The translations under genes and the position numbers were made by a program. Positions 17,441-25,803 of a stretch of 64,000 nucleotides of DNA are shown one piece after another (the first letter of the stretch is position 1; every line of letters starts with the position of its first letter). The notes beneath the pieces were generated by a model. The model did not search any database. It was given only the letters and a program-made list of their open reading frames with translations, and was not told the DNA's origin. Source of the DNA: UBA2231 sp964415175 (GTDB lineage Bacteria > Elusimicrobiota > Elusimicrobia > Elusimicrobiales > UBA9959); the NCBI GenBank assembly GCA_964415175.1, contig CAYPYG010000006.1, positions 34,733-98,732 of the forward strand, given 5' to 3'.

Positions 17441-19063
17441 TCAAGGCTCGGCCCGTTCCCGGGGTGCGCCCGCGATCACCGCGCGGGCGCTTTCGGCTAT
17501 CACCACCACGGACAGTACCAGCAGCACCGCGCCTATGGCCGTTATCAGGTTGAAACCGGAGCGGGCCAGCATGGAGCCGAGGGCCCAGATCGTCATGACC
17601 GTCATGAACACGGCGGGCGCTATTATCAGGCCGGTGCGCTTCACGCCGGTATTCCTGGCCCAGATATAGACTATCACCAGCACCAGCGCCGCCAGCAGCT
17701 GGTTGGTCACGCCGAAAAGCGGCCAGACCACTTTCCAGCAGGGGATAGGCGCGCCATCGGCGCCGGTCATGCGGAGGTTTAGTAGCAGCAGCGGTAGCGC
17801 CACCGAGACCGCGGTTGCGATAAGGCGGCTGCGCAGGGAATTGCCCGCCCCGGCCAGTTCCTGCAGTATGTAGCGCGCGATGCGCGTGGCGCTGTCGAGC
17901 GTGGTCAGCATGAAAGCGGAGACGACCAGCAGGCCGAATATCGTCCCGGCGCGCTCGCCCAAACCTATCAGCGAAGAGAACTTGCCCAGTCCGGCGGCGA
18001 AGATGCGCGCCGGGGCCGCGCCGGTCAGGGAGTCCGAGGGGGCCAGGAACATTATGGTGCACAGAGCTATCACGGCCACCACCGCCTCCAGTACCATGCC
18101 GCCGTAGCCTATGAACTTCGCTTCCGACGGGGCGGCGAGCTGCTTGGAGGTAGTGCCGGAGGCCACCAGCGAATGGAAGCCGGAGACCGCGCCGCAGGCT
18201 ATGGTGATGAACAGGAACGGGAACATGCCGCCGAGGGACGGGTCCGAGAAGGCCTTGAAGGCCGGGTAGGTGACGGCGTGGCCGCCGAAGAAGATGCCGC
18301 CCAGGCCTATGGCGATGGCGGCGTAGAGCAGGTAGCTGGAAAGATAATCCCTCGGCTGCAGCAGCAGCCAGACGGGGAGTATCGAGGCTGCGAAACAATA
18401 GGTCATGAGCACCGCTATCCAGGTCCGCTTGTCGGCGGCGGGCAGCTGCCAGCGGTAACTCAGGTACATCCCGGCCAGCAGCGCCGCCAGCGAGACGACG
18501 GTGCCGGCCTTCAGGCCCGCGCCGCGCCTGTACATCGCCCAGCCCAGTACGGCGGCCACCGCGATATAGAGGACGCTGGTCTGGGACACGGCCGGTTCGT
18601 TGACGAAGGTGTCGGCGGTGAGGTCCGCGAAGACGGTCACCACATAGACCAGCGTGAGCCAGGTGAAGAGCAGGAAGAGCTTGTAGGTGCGGCTGTTTAT
18701 GTATTTGCGCGCCACTTCCGCCACCGACCGGCCCTGGTGGCGTATGGAGATGATCAGCGCGGAGAGATCGTGCAGGCCTCCGATGAAAACGGTGCCTATC
18801 AGTATCCAGAGGGCGGCCGGAAGCCAGCCGAAGGCGGCCGCCGCTATCAGCGGGCCGACGATGGGGCCGGCCCCGGCTATCGAGGAGAAATGATGGCCGA
18901 GCAGGACGAACTTGTTGGCCGGCACATAGTCCACTCCGTCGGTCATCGTCTTCGAAGGGACGGGTTCGGAGAAGGAAACGGAGTAATTCCGCTCAAGGAA
19001 GCCTCCGTAAAAACGGTAGCCGGCCCACAGCAGCGCGAGGGCGGCCAGGGTGAAAAGTGCCAT
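17441..19063 (-). CDS. cstA: Carbon starvation protein CstA family transporter
   Basis: 540 residues with about 15 hydrophobic segments. The CstA signature is present: PANKFVLLGHHFSSIAGAGP, GPLIAAAAFGWLPAALWILIG, GGLHDL, GFHSLVASGTTSKQL and FGVTNQLLAALVL. CstA proteins import peptides or pyruvate across the inner membrane. The start at 19063 (MALFTLAALALLW) is set by an AAGGAG Shine-Dalgarno that overlaps the stop of nth, 14 nt away. The protein is shorter than E. coli CstA (about 700) and lies in the short CstA class. Last gene of a four-gene minus-strand cluster. Confidence 0.92.
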   Translation of the reverse strand: MALFTLAALALLWAGYRFYGGFLERNYSVSFSEPVPSKTMTDGVDYVPANKFVLLGHHFSSIAGAGPIVGPLIAAAAFGWLPAALWILIGTVFIGGLHDLSALIISIRHQGRSVAEVARKYINSRTYKLFLLFTWLTLVYVVTVFADLTADTFVNEPAVSQTSVLYIAVAAVLGWAMYRRGAGLKAGTVVSLAALLAGMYLSYRWQLPAADKRTWIAVLMTYCFAASILPVWLLLQPRDYLSSYLLYAAIAIGLGGIFFGGHAVTYPAFKAFSDPSLGGMFPFLFITIACGAVSGFHSLVASGTTSKQLAAPSEAKFIGYGGMVLEAVVAVIALCTIMFLAPSDSLTGAAPARIFAAGLGKFSSLIGLGERAGTIFGLLVVSAFMLTTLDSATRIARYILQELAGAGNSLRSRLIATAVSVALPLLLLNLRMTGADGAPIPCWKVVWPLFGVTNQLLAALVLVIVYIWARNTGVKRTGLIIAPAVFMTVMTIWALGSMLARSGFNLITAIGAVLLVLSVVVIAESARAVIAGAPRERAEP

Positions 19064-19077
19064 ATAACGGTGTCTCC

Positions 19078-19725
19078 TTATTTTTTTGAAGCCGCCACGC
19101 CCCGCTTGGGGCAATACGGCGAAAGGGCGCATTCGCCGCAGAGCGGCCTGCGGGCGTCGCAGACGGCGCGGCCGTGCAGCACCAGCGAATGGGCGAACCA
19201 GATCCAATGCTCTTTCGGCAGGGCCTTCATCAGGTCCCGCTCTATCTTTTCCGGGTCCGTGTGGCGGGTCAGGCCCAGCCTGAAGGCCAGGCGCTTCACA
19301 TGCGTGTCCACGACCACGCCTTCGGCTATGCCGAAGGCCGTGCCAAGCACGACATTGGCCGTTTTACGTGCCACGCCGCGCAGCGTGAGCAGTTCGTCCA
19401 TCGTGCGGGGGACTTTGCCGCCGAAACGCTCCGTTATAGCCCTTGACGATTCTTTCAGCGAGAGGGCCTTGTTCTTGTAGAACCCCGTCGAGCGGACCAG
19501 CTTTTCCAGGTCCGGTAGCGGCGCTCCGGCCATGGCCGCCGGGTCCGGGTATTTTTTGAAAAGCGCCGGCGTGGTCATGTTGACCCGCTCGTCGGTGCAT
19601 TGCGCCGACAATATCGTGGCCATCAGCAGCTGGTACGGGCTCTTGTGGTCCAGCGAGCAGGTGGCGTCCGGGTAGGCCTTCTTCAGGCCTTTTATTATGC
19701 CGGCCAGGCGCGTCTTCTCCGTCAC
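19078..19725 (-). CDS. nth: Endonuclease III, DNA glycosylase/AP lyase
   Basis: 215 residues. The helix-hairpin-helix LLTLRGVARKTANVVLG holds the catalytic Lys, and VVVDTHVKR holds the catalytic Asp. A C-x6-C-x2-C-x5-C cluster near the C-terminus (CDARRPLCGECALSPYC) binds 4Fe-4S. The enzyme removes oxidised pyrimidines. It starts with GTG at 19725, overlapping the dehydrogenase stop by 4 nt (GTGA), so the two are translationally coupled. Confidence 0.95.
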   Translation of the reverse strand: MTEKTRLAGIIKGLKKAYPDATCSLDHKSPYQLLMATILSAQCTDERVNMTTPALFKKYPDPAAMAGAPLPDLEKLVRSTGFYKNKALSLKESSRAITERFGGKVPRTMDELLTLRGVARKTANVVLGTAFGIAEGVVVDTHVKRLAFRLGLTRHTDPEKIERDLMKALPKEHWIWFAHSLVLHGRAVCDARRPLCGECALSPYCPKRGVAASKK

Positions 19726-21344
19726 AGTATGAAGTCCGTGGAGAGGAATTTGGACTTGCGGCCGCGCACTATGCCGTTTATGAGTTCCTTGTTGGGGGGC
19801 GAATCCTTGGCGGCCACCAGCGTGCGTATGGAGAACACCCGCAGGGCGTCCGAGACCGACAGCGTGCCCTCGGCCGAGTCCTTGCGGCCGGTGAACGGCA
19901 GCACGTCGGGGCCGCGCTGGCACTGGCTGTTGATATTGACGCGGCAGACCTGGTTGACCAGCGTGTCCATCAGGGCGGCCATCCGCTTCTGGTCGTGGCC
20001 GAAGATGCTGACCTGCTGGCCGAAGTCGGAATCTACGACATAGTTCAGGGGCTCGGCGATGTCGTCGAAGGAGGTCATCGGCACCACGGGTCCGAACTGC
20101 TCCTCGCGCCAGAGCCGGGCCTTGCCGTTCACTCCCCAGAGCACGGCCGGGTAGAAGAAATTGCCGTTATGCGTCCCGCCGTGCGCGTTGACCACTTTCG
20201 CGCCGTGCGCCCGGGCGTCCTCTATCGCTTCCTTGAGGTATTCGATGCGCGAGTCCTCGGGCAGCGGGGTCAGCTTCACTCCCTTCTCCCAGGGCATTCC
20301 CATCTTGAGCGACTCCACCTCGCGGACGAACTTCTCCAGGAAGGCGTCCTTGAACGAGGAGTGGACGAAGAGCATCTTGAGCGCCGTGCAGCGCTGGCCG
20401 TTGAACGACAGCGAGCCGGTGACGCATTCCTTGACGGCCAGGTCCAGGTCGGCGTCCTCCAGGAGTATTCCGGCGTTCTTGGCGTCCAGGCCCAGCGCGC
20501 AGCGCAGCCGGTGCGGCTTGGGATGCTGCGAGCGGATGGCGTCGGCCGCGGCGCTGGACCCGATGAACGCCAGCACGTTGACCCGGCCTGACTTCATGAT
20601 GGGGCCGATGAGCGTCTTGCCGGAACCGTAGAGCGTATTGACCACGCCGGGGGGGAAGCTGTCGCGGAAGGCCTCGAGCAGCGGCCGGTGCAGCAGCACG
20701 CCGTACTTGGCCGGCTTGAAGATGACCGTGTTGCCCATGATCAGCGCCGGTATCAGCGTGGTGAAGGTCTCGTTGAGCGGGTAATTGTAGGGGCCCATGC
20801 AGAGGACCACGCCCAGCGGCGCGCGCTTCACCTGCGCGATTATTCCCTGCACCACCTGGAAGCGCGACGAATTGCGGTCGAGTTCCTTGAGGGAGTTGAT
20901 CGTGTCCACGATATAGTCCACCGTGCGGTCGAATTCCTTGGCGGAGTCCTCGGCGGACTTGCCTATCTCCCACATCAGCAGGTTGACCACTTCGGCGCGG
21001 CGCTTTTTCATCGCTTCGGTGAAGTTCTCCAGGTGCTTTATGCGGTCCTCGACGGACATCGCCGGCCAGGCGCCGCGTCCTTCGTCGTAGGCCTTTACGG
21101 CGGCGTCGAGCGCGGCCAGCGCCTCCTTCTCTCCCAGCAGGGGGTAGCGGCCCAGCTTCACGCGCTCGAGGCCCTTGCGGCCGTGCAGGCTGACGGGGGA
21201 GAGCACCTCGTGGAAAGGGCCCGTCCATTTGAGCAGCTTGCCGCCGGAGAGATACTCGGCCTGGTCCTGGTATCTGAAAGAGACCTCGGCGGGGATCTCC
21301 GATTCTTTCGGGAAAATATCGGCCACTTTTTCCTTTACGGTCAT
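19722..21344 (-). CDS. gapN: GapN-like NADP-dependent glyceraldehyde-3-phosphate dehydrogenase
   Basis: 540 residues of the aldehyde dehydrogenase superfamily. Landmarks are GPYNYPLNETFTTLIPAL (Asn), FKPAKYGVLLHRPL, the catalytic loop FNGQRCTALK (Cys) and EEQFGPVVPM. The closest group I recognise is the long GapN-type enzymes that oxidise glyceraldehyde 3-phosphate to 3-phosphoglycerate without phosphate. The usual general-base segment ELGG is replaced by GLDAKN, so the substrate assignment is not certain. An in-gene Shine-Dalgarno at the end of the upstream peptidase gene precedes the ATG; the genes are one base apart. Confidence 0.8.
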   Translation of the reverse strand: MTVKEKVADIFPKESEIPAEVSFRYQDQAEYLSGGKLLKWTGPFHEVLSPVSLHGRKGLERVKLGRYPLLGEKEALAALDAAVKAYDEGRGAWPAMSVEDRIKHLENFTEAMKKRRAEVVNLLMWEIGKSAEDSAKEFDRTVDYIVDTINSLKELDRNSSRFQVVQGIIAQVKRAPLGVVLCMGPYNYPLNETFTTLIPALIMGNTVIFKPAKYGVLLHRPLLEAFRDSFPPGVVNTLYGSGKTLIGPIMKSGRVNVLAFIGSSAAADAIRSQHPKPHRLRCALGLDAKNAGILLEDADLDLAVKECVTGSLSFNGQRCTALKMLFVHSSFKDAFLEKFVREVESLKMGMPWEKGVKLTPLPEDSRIEYLKEAIEDARAHGAKVVNAHGGTHNGNFFYPAVLWGVNGKARLWREEQFGPVVPMTSFDDIAEPLNYVVDSDFGQQVSIFGHDQKRMAALMDTLVNQVCRVNINSQCQRGPDVLPFTGRKDSAEGTLSVSDALRVFSIRTLVAAKDSPPNKELINGIVRGRKSKFLSTDFIL

Positions 21345-21345
21345 G

Positions 21346-23241
21346 TTAAACCCTCCTGCCGCGGGGCCGCAGCCCGGCGAAATAAACGGTCTTACCCCCG
21401 AAAACTGCCTTCACCGCGCCGGCGGCGGGCAGGCCGCCGAACTTTTTCACGAAAGGTATTTCCCTGACGTCCCCGGATTCCCCTGTCGCCTCCAGCAGCC
21501 TCCCGCCGCCGGTATAGAACATGACATGGTCTATCTCCCCCGGCCGGCCTCTGGGCGAGGAGAATATCAGGTCGCCGGGCAGCAGGTCCCGCCAGCGCCG
21601 CGACGGGGAGAGCCGCCGCTGGTCGTCGGCGTTGCGCGGCAGGTCCAGGCCGCGGGTGCGGCAGGCCAGGCTTACCAGTCCCGAGCAGTCCGGGCCGTGA
21701 TGCGAGCGGCCGCCCCAGAAATACCGGTCGCCAAGGAACTGCCTGGCGGCGGCCAGGATGGAGCGCCGGAGGGCGGCCTCGCTCTTCTCCGCCGGCGGGA
21801 AAGGAACGCAGTCGGCCCTTTTTACCGGCGTCAGCCGTCCGCCGGCCAGCCAGGCGCGCAGCCGGCCTTTCCCGGCGGGCGCGGCGTAGAAGCGAGTTCC
21901 GATGGAGAGAGAAAGTCGTTCTCCGCCGCATACCGCCGCGGCGGATTTCGCGGCCACGCAGTAATTGGGCGGCGGCAGCGGATCGGCGCGCAGCGAGGCG
22001 GAGCGCACGAAACCGGCGTAGCAGCCCGACGGGCCGCGATAAGGGCCCGACTTGTGCGGCTGCTCCAGCGCCTCCACCCTGGTCCAGCCGCGCGACCGGG
22101 AGAGCGGGCGTACTGCCTCGTTCATCAGCAGTTGCGATTCTATCCTCTTCTTTTTCTGGGCCGGGGTGAAGGCCGGCGAGGAGTAGAGCGATTCCACGGG
22201 CGCGGCGACGGCCGCGAAGACGGCCGGGTCGCGGACAATGATATAGGCCGCGCCGAACTTGTTGCGGAACCAGGCCCGGGCGAACTCCTCCCGCCGGTAG
22301 ATCCTCTCGGCGCGGCCGTTCTTCACGGCCGGGTCGTTGCAGACGGCGTTGCCGCGCGCGTCGAAGCCCTTGAGGAGGACGAAATGGCCGCGCGTGCCTT
22401 TTTTGAGCGGCGAGCCGCGCAGTTCGCCCGGCCCGAAGGTGAGGCTGGCGGCCAGCGGCAGGCCGCGGCGCAGTACCGCTTCGGCCTCGGCGAAAGTGTT
22501 GAAGCGCGCGTACCAGGCCGCGGCGCCGCGCAGCGCGGCCGCGCGCGCGTTGAGCGTCCAGTTGCCGTAGATATCGGCCGCCCTGTCCCTGGCCGCGGCG
22601 GCCTGGCGCAGAGGTTCCGTCGGCAGTCCTATGGCGGCCAGCGCCATGGAGACCGATACCGGGCTGCACATGTCCTTGCAGCGCGGATGGGGAAGCCTCA
22701 TCTGCGAGACGGGTTTCACTTTAAGCGAAAAAGAGCCGGCATAAGGACCCCGGTACATCGCGGCGGCGGAATATGGCAGGGTAGAATCCGTCAGACAGAC
22801 GGCGGCCAGGAACAGCTCCGCGCGGGAGCCGGCCGGGCCGGAGAACACGAAGCGCAGCCTGAAGGCCGAGGCTTTCCGGGTCAGCTTCAGCAGGTCCTGG
22901 CCTACCTCTCCCTGCGGCAGCGGCCTGGAGGGAACGCTGGAGCCTTCCGCGCCGCGCAGTTCCGCCATGGCGAACCACGGCGACCATTTTTTCTGCAGGA
23001 CCGAGACCTCCGCGCGCAGCGAGCCCGCGCCTTTGACCGAAGCGTTGACGGAGAGCACCAGCTGGTCGAAAAGCAGGGGCGCCGCGGCGGCGGGGGAGGA
23101 GACGGCGGATTTCCCGGGACCTCCGCGCAGAACGGGGCGGCCGGAAGCGGAAAAGGACGCGCGGCCGCCGGCGCGCCAGCCGGAGAGATCGGACGGCAGG
23201 GCGTATAGAACGGTGCGGGAGCGTGTCGGGTCTTTTATCAT
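21346..23241 (-). CDS. Two-domain C39-like and NlpC/P60 cysteine peptidase
   Basis: 631 residues. A peptidase C39-like fold lies in the middle: Cys in CSPVSVSMAL (near 190), His in GHFVLLKGFD and Asp in VCNDPA. The C-terminal 150 residues are NlpC/P60: FLGDRYFWGGRSHHGPDCSGLV with the catalytic Cys and IDHVMFYTG with His. The first 170 residues are beta-rich and unassigned. NlpC/P60 enzymes cut peptidoglycan stem peptides. No clear signal peptide is visible, which is odd for a wall enzyme. First gene of the minus-strand cluster; a GAGGGG Shine-Dalgarno precedes the ATG. Confidence 0.82.
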   Translation of the reverse strand: MIKDPTRSRTVLYALPSDLSGWRAGGRASFSASGRPVLRGGPGKSAVSSPAAAAPLLFDQLVLSVNASVKGAGSLRAEVSVLQKKWSPWFAMAELRGAEGSSVPSRPLPQGEVGQDLLKLTRKASAFRLRFVFSGPAGSRAELFLAAVCLTDSTLPYSAAAMYRGPYAGSFSLKVKPVSQMRLPHPRCKDMCSPVSVSMALAAIGLPTEPLRQAAAARDRAADIYGNWTLNARAAALRGAAAWYARFNTFAEAEAVLRRGLPLAASLTFGPGELRGSPLKKGTRGHFVLLKGFDARGNAVCNDPAVKNGRAERIYRREEFARAWFRNKFGAAYIIVRDPAVFAAVAAPVESLYSSPAFTPAQKKKRIESQLLMNEAVRPLSRSRGWTRVEALEQPHKSGPYRGPSGCYAGFVRSASLRADPLPPPNYCVAAKSAAAVCGGERLSLSIGTRFYAAPAGKGRLRAWLAGGRLTPVKRADCVPFPPAEKSEAALRRSILAAARQFLGDRYFWGGRSHHGPDCSGLVSLACRTRGLDLPRNADDQRRLSPSRRWRDLLPGDLIFSSPRGRPGEIDHVMFYTGGGRLLEATGESGDVREIPFVKKFGGLPAAGAVKAVFGGKTVYFAGLRPRGRRV

Positions 23242-23304
23242 ATGTCCCCTCGGTGAAATATTATCAAATATAGCGGCGGCGGGCCTCCGTACTCCCGCTT
23301 ATGT

Positions 23305-23316
23305 TAAAATCTCGGT
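23305..23316 (+). promoter_or_regulatory. Leaderless-type -10 element before gdx
   Basis: TAAAAT at 23305-23310 is followed by six bases and then ATG at 23317. No ribosome-binding site is present, so the transcript probably begins at or next to the start codon. Confidence 0.45.
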
Positions 23317-23640
23317 ATGACACCGTGGGTATATCTGGCCGCGGCGGGGGTGATGGAAATAGCCTGGGCCGTGGGGCTGAAGTTCACCCATGGCTTCACC
23401 CGGCTCTGGCCCAGCGTCTGGACGCTGGGCACCATGGCGCTGAGCATCTATCTCCTTTCTCTGGCCGTTCGCTCGCTGCCGATAGGTACCGCCTACGCCG
23501 TCTGGACCGGCATAGGCGCGGCCGGAACGGCCGCCGCCGGCATGTTCTTCCTGGGCGAGCCGAAGGAATGGATGAAGGTCTTCTGTATATTCCTGATACT
23601 GGCGGGGATAGCGGGACTGAGGTTGTTCTCGAAGTCCTGA
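23317..23640 (+). CDS. gdx: SMR-family guanidinium exporter (SugE/Gdx)
   Basis: 107 residues, four transmembrane helices. EIAWAVGLKFTHGFTRLWPS carries the essential Glu and the Gdx-type Gly-Leu-Lys signature; SLPIGTAYAVWTGIGAAGT is the conserved helix 3. Members of this branch export guanidinium rather than broad drugs. No guanidine riboswitch is visible in the 75 bp upstream; the promoter looks leaderless. It runs convergent with the lipoprotein gene, 4 nt apart. Confidence 0.93.
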   Translation: MTPWVYLAAAGVMEIAWAVGLKFTHGFTRLWPSVWTLGTMALSIYLLSLAVRSLPIGTAYAVWTGIGAAGTAAAGMFFLGEPKEWMKVFCIFLILAGIAGLRLFSKS

Positions 23641-23644
23641 AAGT

Positions 23645-24172
23645 TCAGAGCTTGCCTATCACGTCGTAGACCAGCCGCATGTTGAGGCGGCGCATGGCGG
23701 AAAGCAGGCTTTCTTCCGTGGCGGCCGTCCCGCCCGTCACGGGAATGGGTTCTTTTTCGGCGTATTCCTTCTCGAAAAGCCGCGTCCCGTCACGGTAAAG
23801 CGAGGCCTTCAGGCGTATCTCGGCCGAAGGTCCCGCGCGGAAGTCCCGCAGGCTGCTCCGCAGGACCAGCGCTCCGCCCTCTTCTATCCCGAACCCCGCC
23901 TCCCGGAGTTCCGCCTCTATCGAGGAGGAGACCCAGAGCGGGACGTTCTGTCCCGGGGCGCTTATGGGGGCTTTGCCGAAGAAGGAGGCCTTTTTCCCCA
24001 GCCCCTTGTCGGCGCGTTCGTCCTCCACCGCCGCCAGGCTTATGCGGTGGCCGGTGCCCGCCGGCACGCCAGGGAAGTCAGGCGCGTAACGCAGGGTTAT
24101 CTCTTTGGGGCCGGCGCAGGCCTGCAGGGCCAGCGCGGCGGATAGCAGTATAAGTCGGCGGTATGTTCTCAT
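23645..24172 (-). CDS. Putative lipoprotein, family not recognised
   Basis: 175 residues. The N-terminus MRTYRRLILLSAALALQAC is a lipoprotein signal with cleavage before Cys19. The mature part is mixed alpha/beta (VPLWVSSSIEAELREAGFGI, SAEIRLKASLYRDG), reminiscent of YajG-type or ABC-auxiliary lipoproteins, but I cannot assign it. The ATG lies only 6 nt after the 3' CCA of tRNA-Pro and has no Shine-Dalgarno, so tRNA processing would release an almost leaderless mRNA. Confidence 0.7.
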   Translation of the reverse strand: MRTYRRLILLSAALALQACAGPKEITLRYAPDFPGVPAGTGHRISLAAVEDERADKGLGKKASFFGKAPISAPGQNVPLWVSSSIEAELREAGFGIEEGGALVLRSSLRDFRAGPSAEIRLKASLYRDGTRLFEKEYAEKEPIPVTGGTAATEESLLSAMRRLNMRLVYDVIGKL

Positions 24173-24178
24173 AAGATC

Positions 24179-24252
24179 TGGTCGGGGCACCGGGAATCGA
24201 ACCCAGGACTCATGCTCCCAAAGCACGCGTGATGCCACTTCACCATGCCCCG
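24179..24252 (-). tRNA. tRNA-Pro (anticodon UGG)
   Basis: On the minus strand the acceptor CGGGGCA pairs with TGCCCCG. The anticodon arm CGTGC-TTTGGGA-GCATG gives UGG. The T arm reads CTGGG-TTCGATT-CCCGG. The 3' CCA is encoded (24179-24181). A lipoprotein gene begins 6 nt downstream on the same strand. Confidence 0.93.
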
Positions 24253-24277
24253 CTGGCGATATTCTACTAAATAGGGG

Positions 24278-25582
24278 TCAGGAGTCTTTGCTTATGTAGG
24301 CTTCGAGCAGCTTGTGGCGTCGCGTCTTGCGCACAAGTATCGTCAGCCCTTCGAGTTTCAGCAGTTCGCTGCCCCTGGGCGGGCGGCCCAACCTGCGCTC
24401 GACCCAGAAAGCGAGGATATCGTTCTCGGCGGGAGTGGGCAGGCGCAGGCGGCGGAAGACGTCCTTTATCTTCGAGGCCCCGCCGGCGATGAGGCCTTCG
24501 CCGCTGGGATAGAGATGCGCGGGCAGGCGGTCGTACTCGTCGCTTATCTCGCCCGTCAGCTGGTGTATGATGTCCTCCAGCGTCAGCAGGCCCAGCACCC
24601 GCCCTTCCTCCCCCGTGACCACGGCCATGTGTATGTTGCCTTCGATCATCTTCTCAAGCGCCTTGGACGCGGTCATGCCGCAGGGAAGTTTCTCGATGGG
24701 GCGAGCTATGGAGGCCACCGTGCCGCCCTGCGCCCCCATCTTGAGCGCCGTGACTATGTCCTTGAAATTGACGTACCCCTTTATGTTCTCCGGCTCTCCC
24801 TCCGCGGCGGTCACGGGAAAGCGCGTGTGCAGGTCCATGTGCGCCCGCAGCAGGGCCTCGGTCAGCGTCAGGGTGATGGGGATGTAGGAGATGGCCGGCG
24901 GGGGGATCAGCAGTTCGCCGATCTTCTTGACCGAAAGCCCGGCGGCGGAGGAAACTATCCGCTCCTCGACCGGGCCGATCAGTTTCTGCTCGAGGGCCTG
25001 CGCCGCCGCCGCCCGCATTTCCTGCACCGAGGCTCTTTCCTCGCGGTGCTCCGAGCGGGGAAGGAGAGCGGAAGCCAGCCTGACCGCGGCCTTGGTGACC
25101 TTCTCCATCCCGCGCACCACGGGGTACGCCACCGAATAAAGCACGCGCATCGCCGGGGAGACGCGCAGCAGGACCAGTTCCTTGTTCTCTATCGCGAAGA
25201 CCTTGGGCACCAGCTCGCCGAACATTATGGTGATGGCGCTCAAGGGGAGGACGAACAGGGTCAGGGCCACTATGTCGGCCGCGCGCGGGCTGAGCGCGAA
25301 GCGGTCCGCGAGCAGCGGGGCGAAGGATTCGTTGATGCCGGCCCCGCCCGTGGCGGCCGCTATGGCGCCGAAGAGCGTTATGCCCAGCTGTATCACGGAG
25401 AAAGAGGCCTCCAGTTTGTTCTTCATGAACAGGGCGGCCGCGGCCCCGGGCGCCTTTTTCCCGTAAAGTTCCGTCAGCCTGGCCTTGGAGATGGAGGCCA
25501 GGGCCATCTCGTAAGCGGCGAAAACGGCGTTGAAAGCCAGCATCGCCGCTATTATCGTCAGTTCCGGCAGAAAATCGGTCAT
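24278..25582 (-). CDS. CorC/HlyC-family CNNM transporter-like protein
   Basis: 434 residues. An N-terminal DUF21/CNNM membrane domain (about 1-190, with AYEMALASISKARL, GITLFGAI and MFGELVPKVFAIE) is followed by two CBS repeats (about 225-345, LEDIIHQLTGEISDEYD) and a C-terminal CorC/HlyC domain. Such proteins are linked to magnesium and cobalt handling in the inner membrane. Starts ATG at 25582, with no strong Shine-Dalgarno. Confidence 0.9.
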   Translation of the reverse strand: MTDFLPELTIIAAMLAFNAVFAAYEMALASISKARLTELYGKKAPGAAAALFMKNKLEASFSVIQLGITLFGAIAAATGGAGINESFAPLLADRFALSPRAADIVALTLFVLPLSAITIMFGELVPKVFAIENKELVLLRVSPAMRVLYSVAYPVVRGMEKVTKAAVRLASALLPRSEHREERASVQEMRAAAAQALEQKLIGPVEERIVSSAAGLSVKKIGELLIPPPAISYIPITLTLTEALLRAHMDLHTRFPVTAAEGEPENIKGYVNFKDIVTALKMGAQGGTVASIARPIEKLPCGMTASKALEKMIEGNIHMAVVTGEEGRVLGLLTLEDIIHQLTGEISDEYDRLPAHLYPSGEGLIAGGASKIKDVFRRLRLPTPAENDILAFWVERRLGRPPRGSELLKLEGLTILVRKTRRHKLLEAYISKDS

Positions 25583-25631
25583 TTGTCTGTGAGCCCCGTG
25601 AAAGTATATAATATTAAACAGCGCTTCATAT

Positions 25632-25702
25632 TCCGGGATAGTGTAACGGTAGCACGAGAGACTCTGAATCTCTTTGTCTAGGTTCGAATCCTAGTCCCGG
25701 AG
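25632..25702 (+). tRNA. tRNA-Gln (anticodon CUG)
   Basis: The acceptor TCCGGGA (25632-25638) pairs with TCCCGGA (25695-25701). The anticodon arm AGAGA-CTCTGAA-TCTCT reads CUG. The T arm is CTAGG-TTCGAAT-CCTAG. CCA is not encoded, unlike the tRNA-Pro in this window. A terminator follows. Confidence 0.93.
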
Positions 25703-25714
25703 CGCCGATTTAAG

Positions 25715-25743
25715 GAAAACCCCCCTTCGGGGGGTTTTCTTTT
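25715..25743 (+). terminator. Rho-independent terminator after tRNA-Gln
   Basis: The stem GAAAACCCCC/GGGGGTTTTC with a TTC(G) loop is followed by TTTT. Confidence 0.9.
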
Positions 25744-25803
25744 CGGCCCTCAACGCTCTGTCGGACGCCCGCGGGACCGTGCTATAATTCTTGCGGGGGA
25801 TAA

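Noticed and set aside
23241..23316. Guanidine riboswitch before gdx
   Set aside because: Only 75 bp are available, no ACGR loop pair or class I fold is visible, and the promoter sits 6 nt before the ATG.
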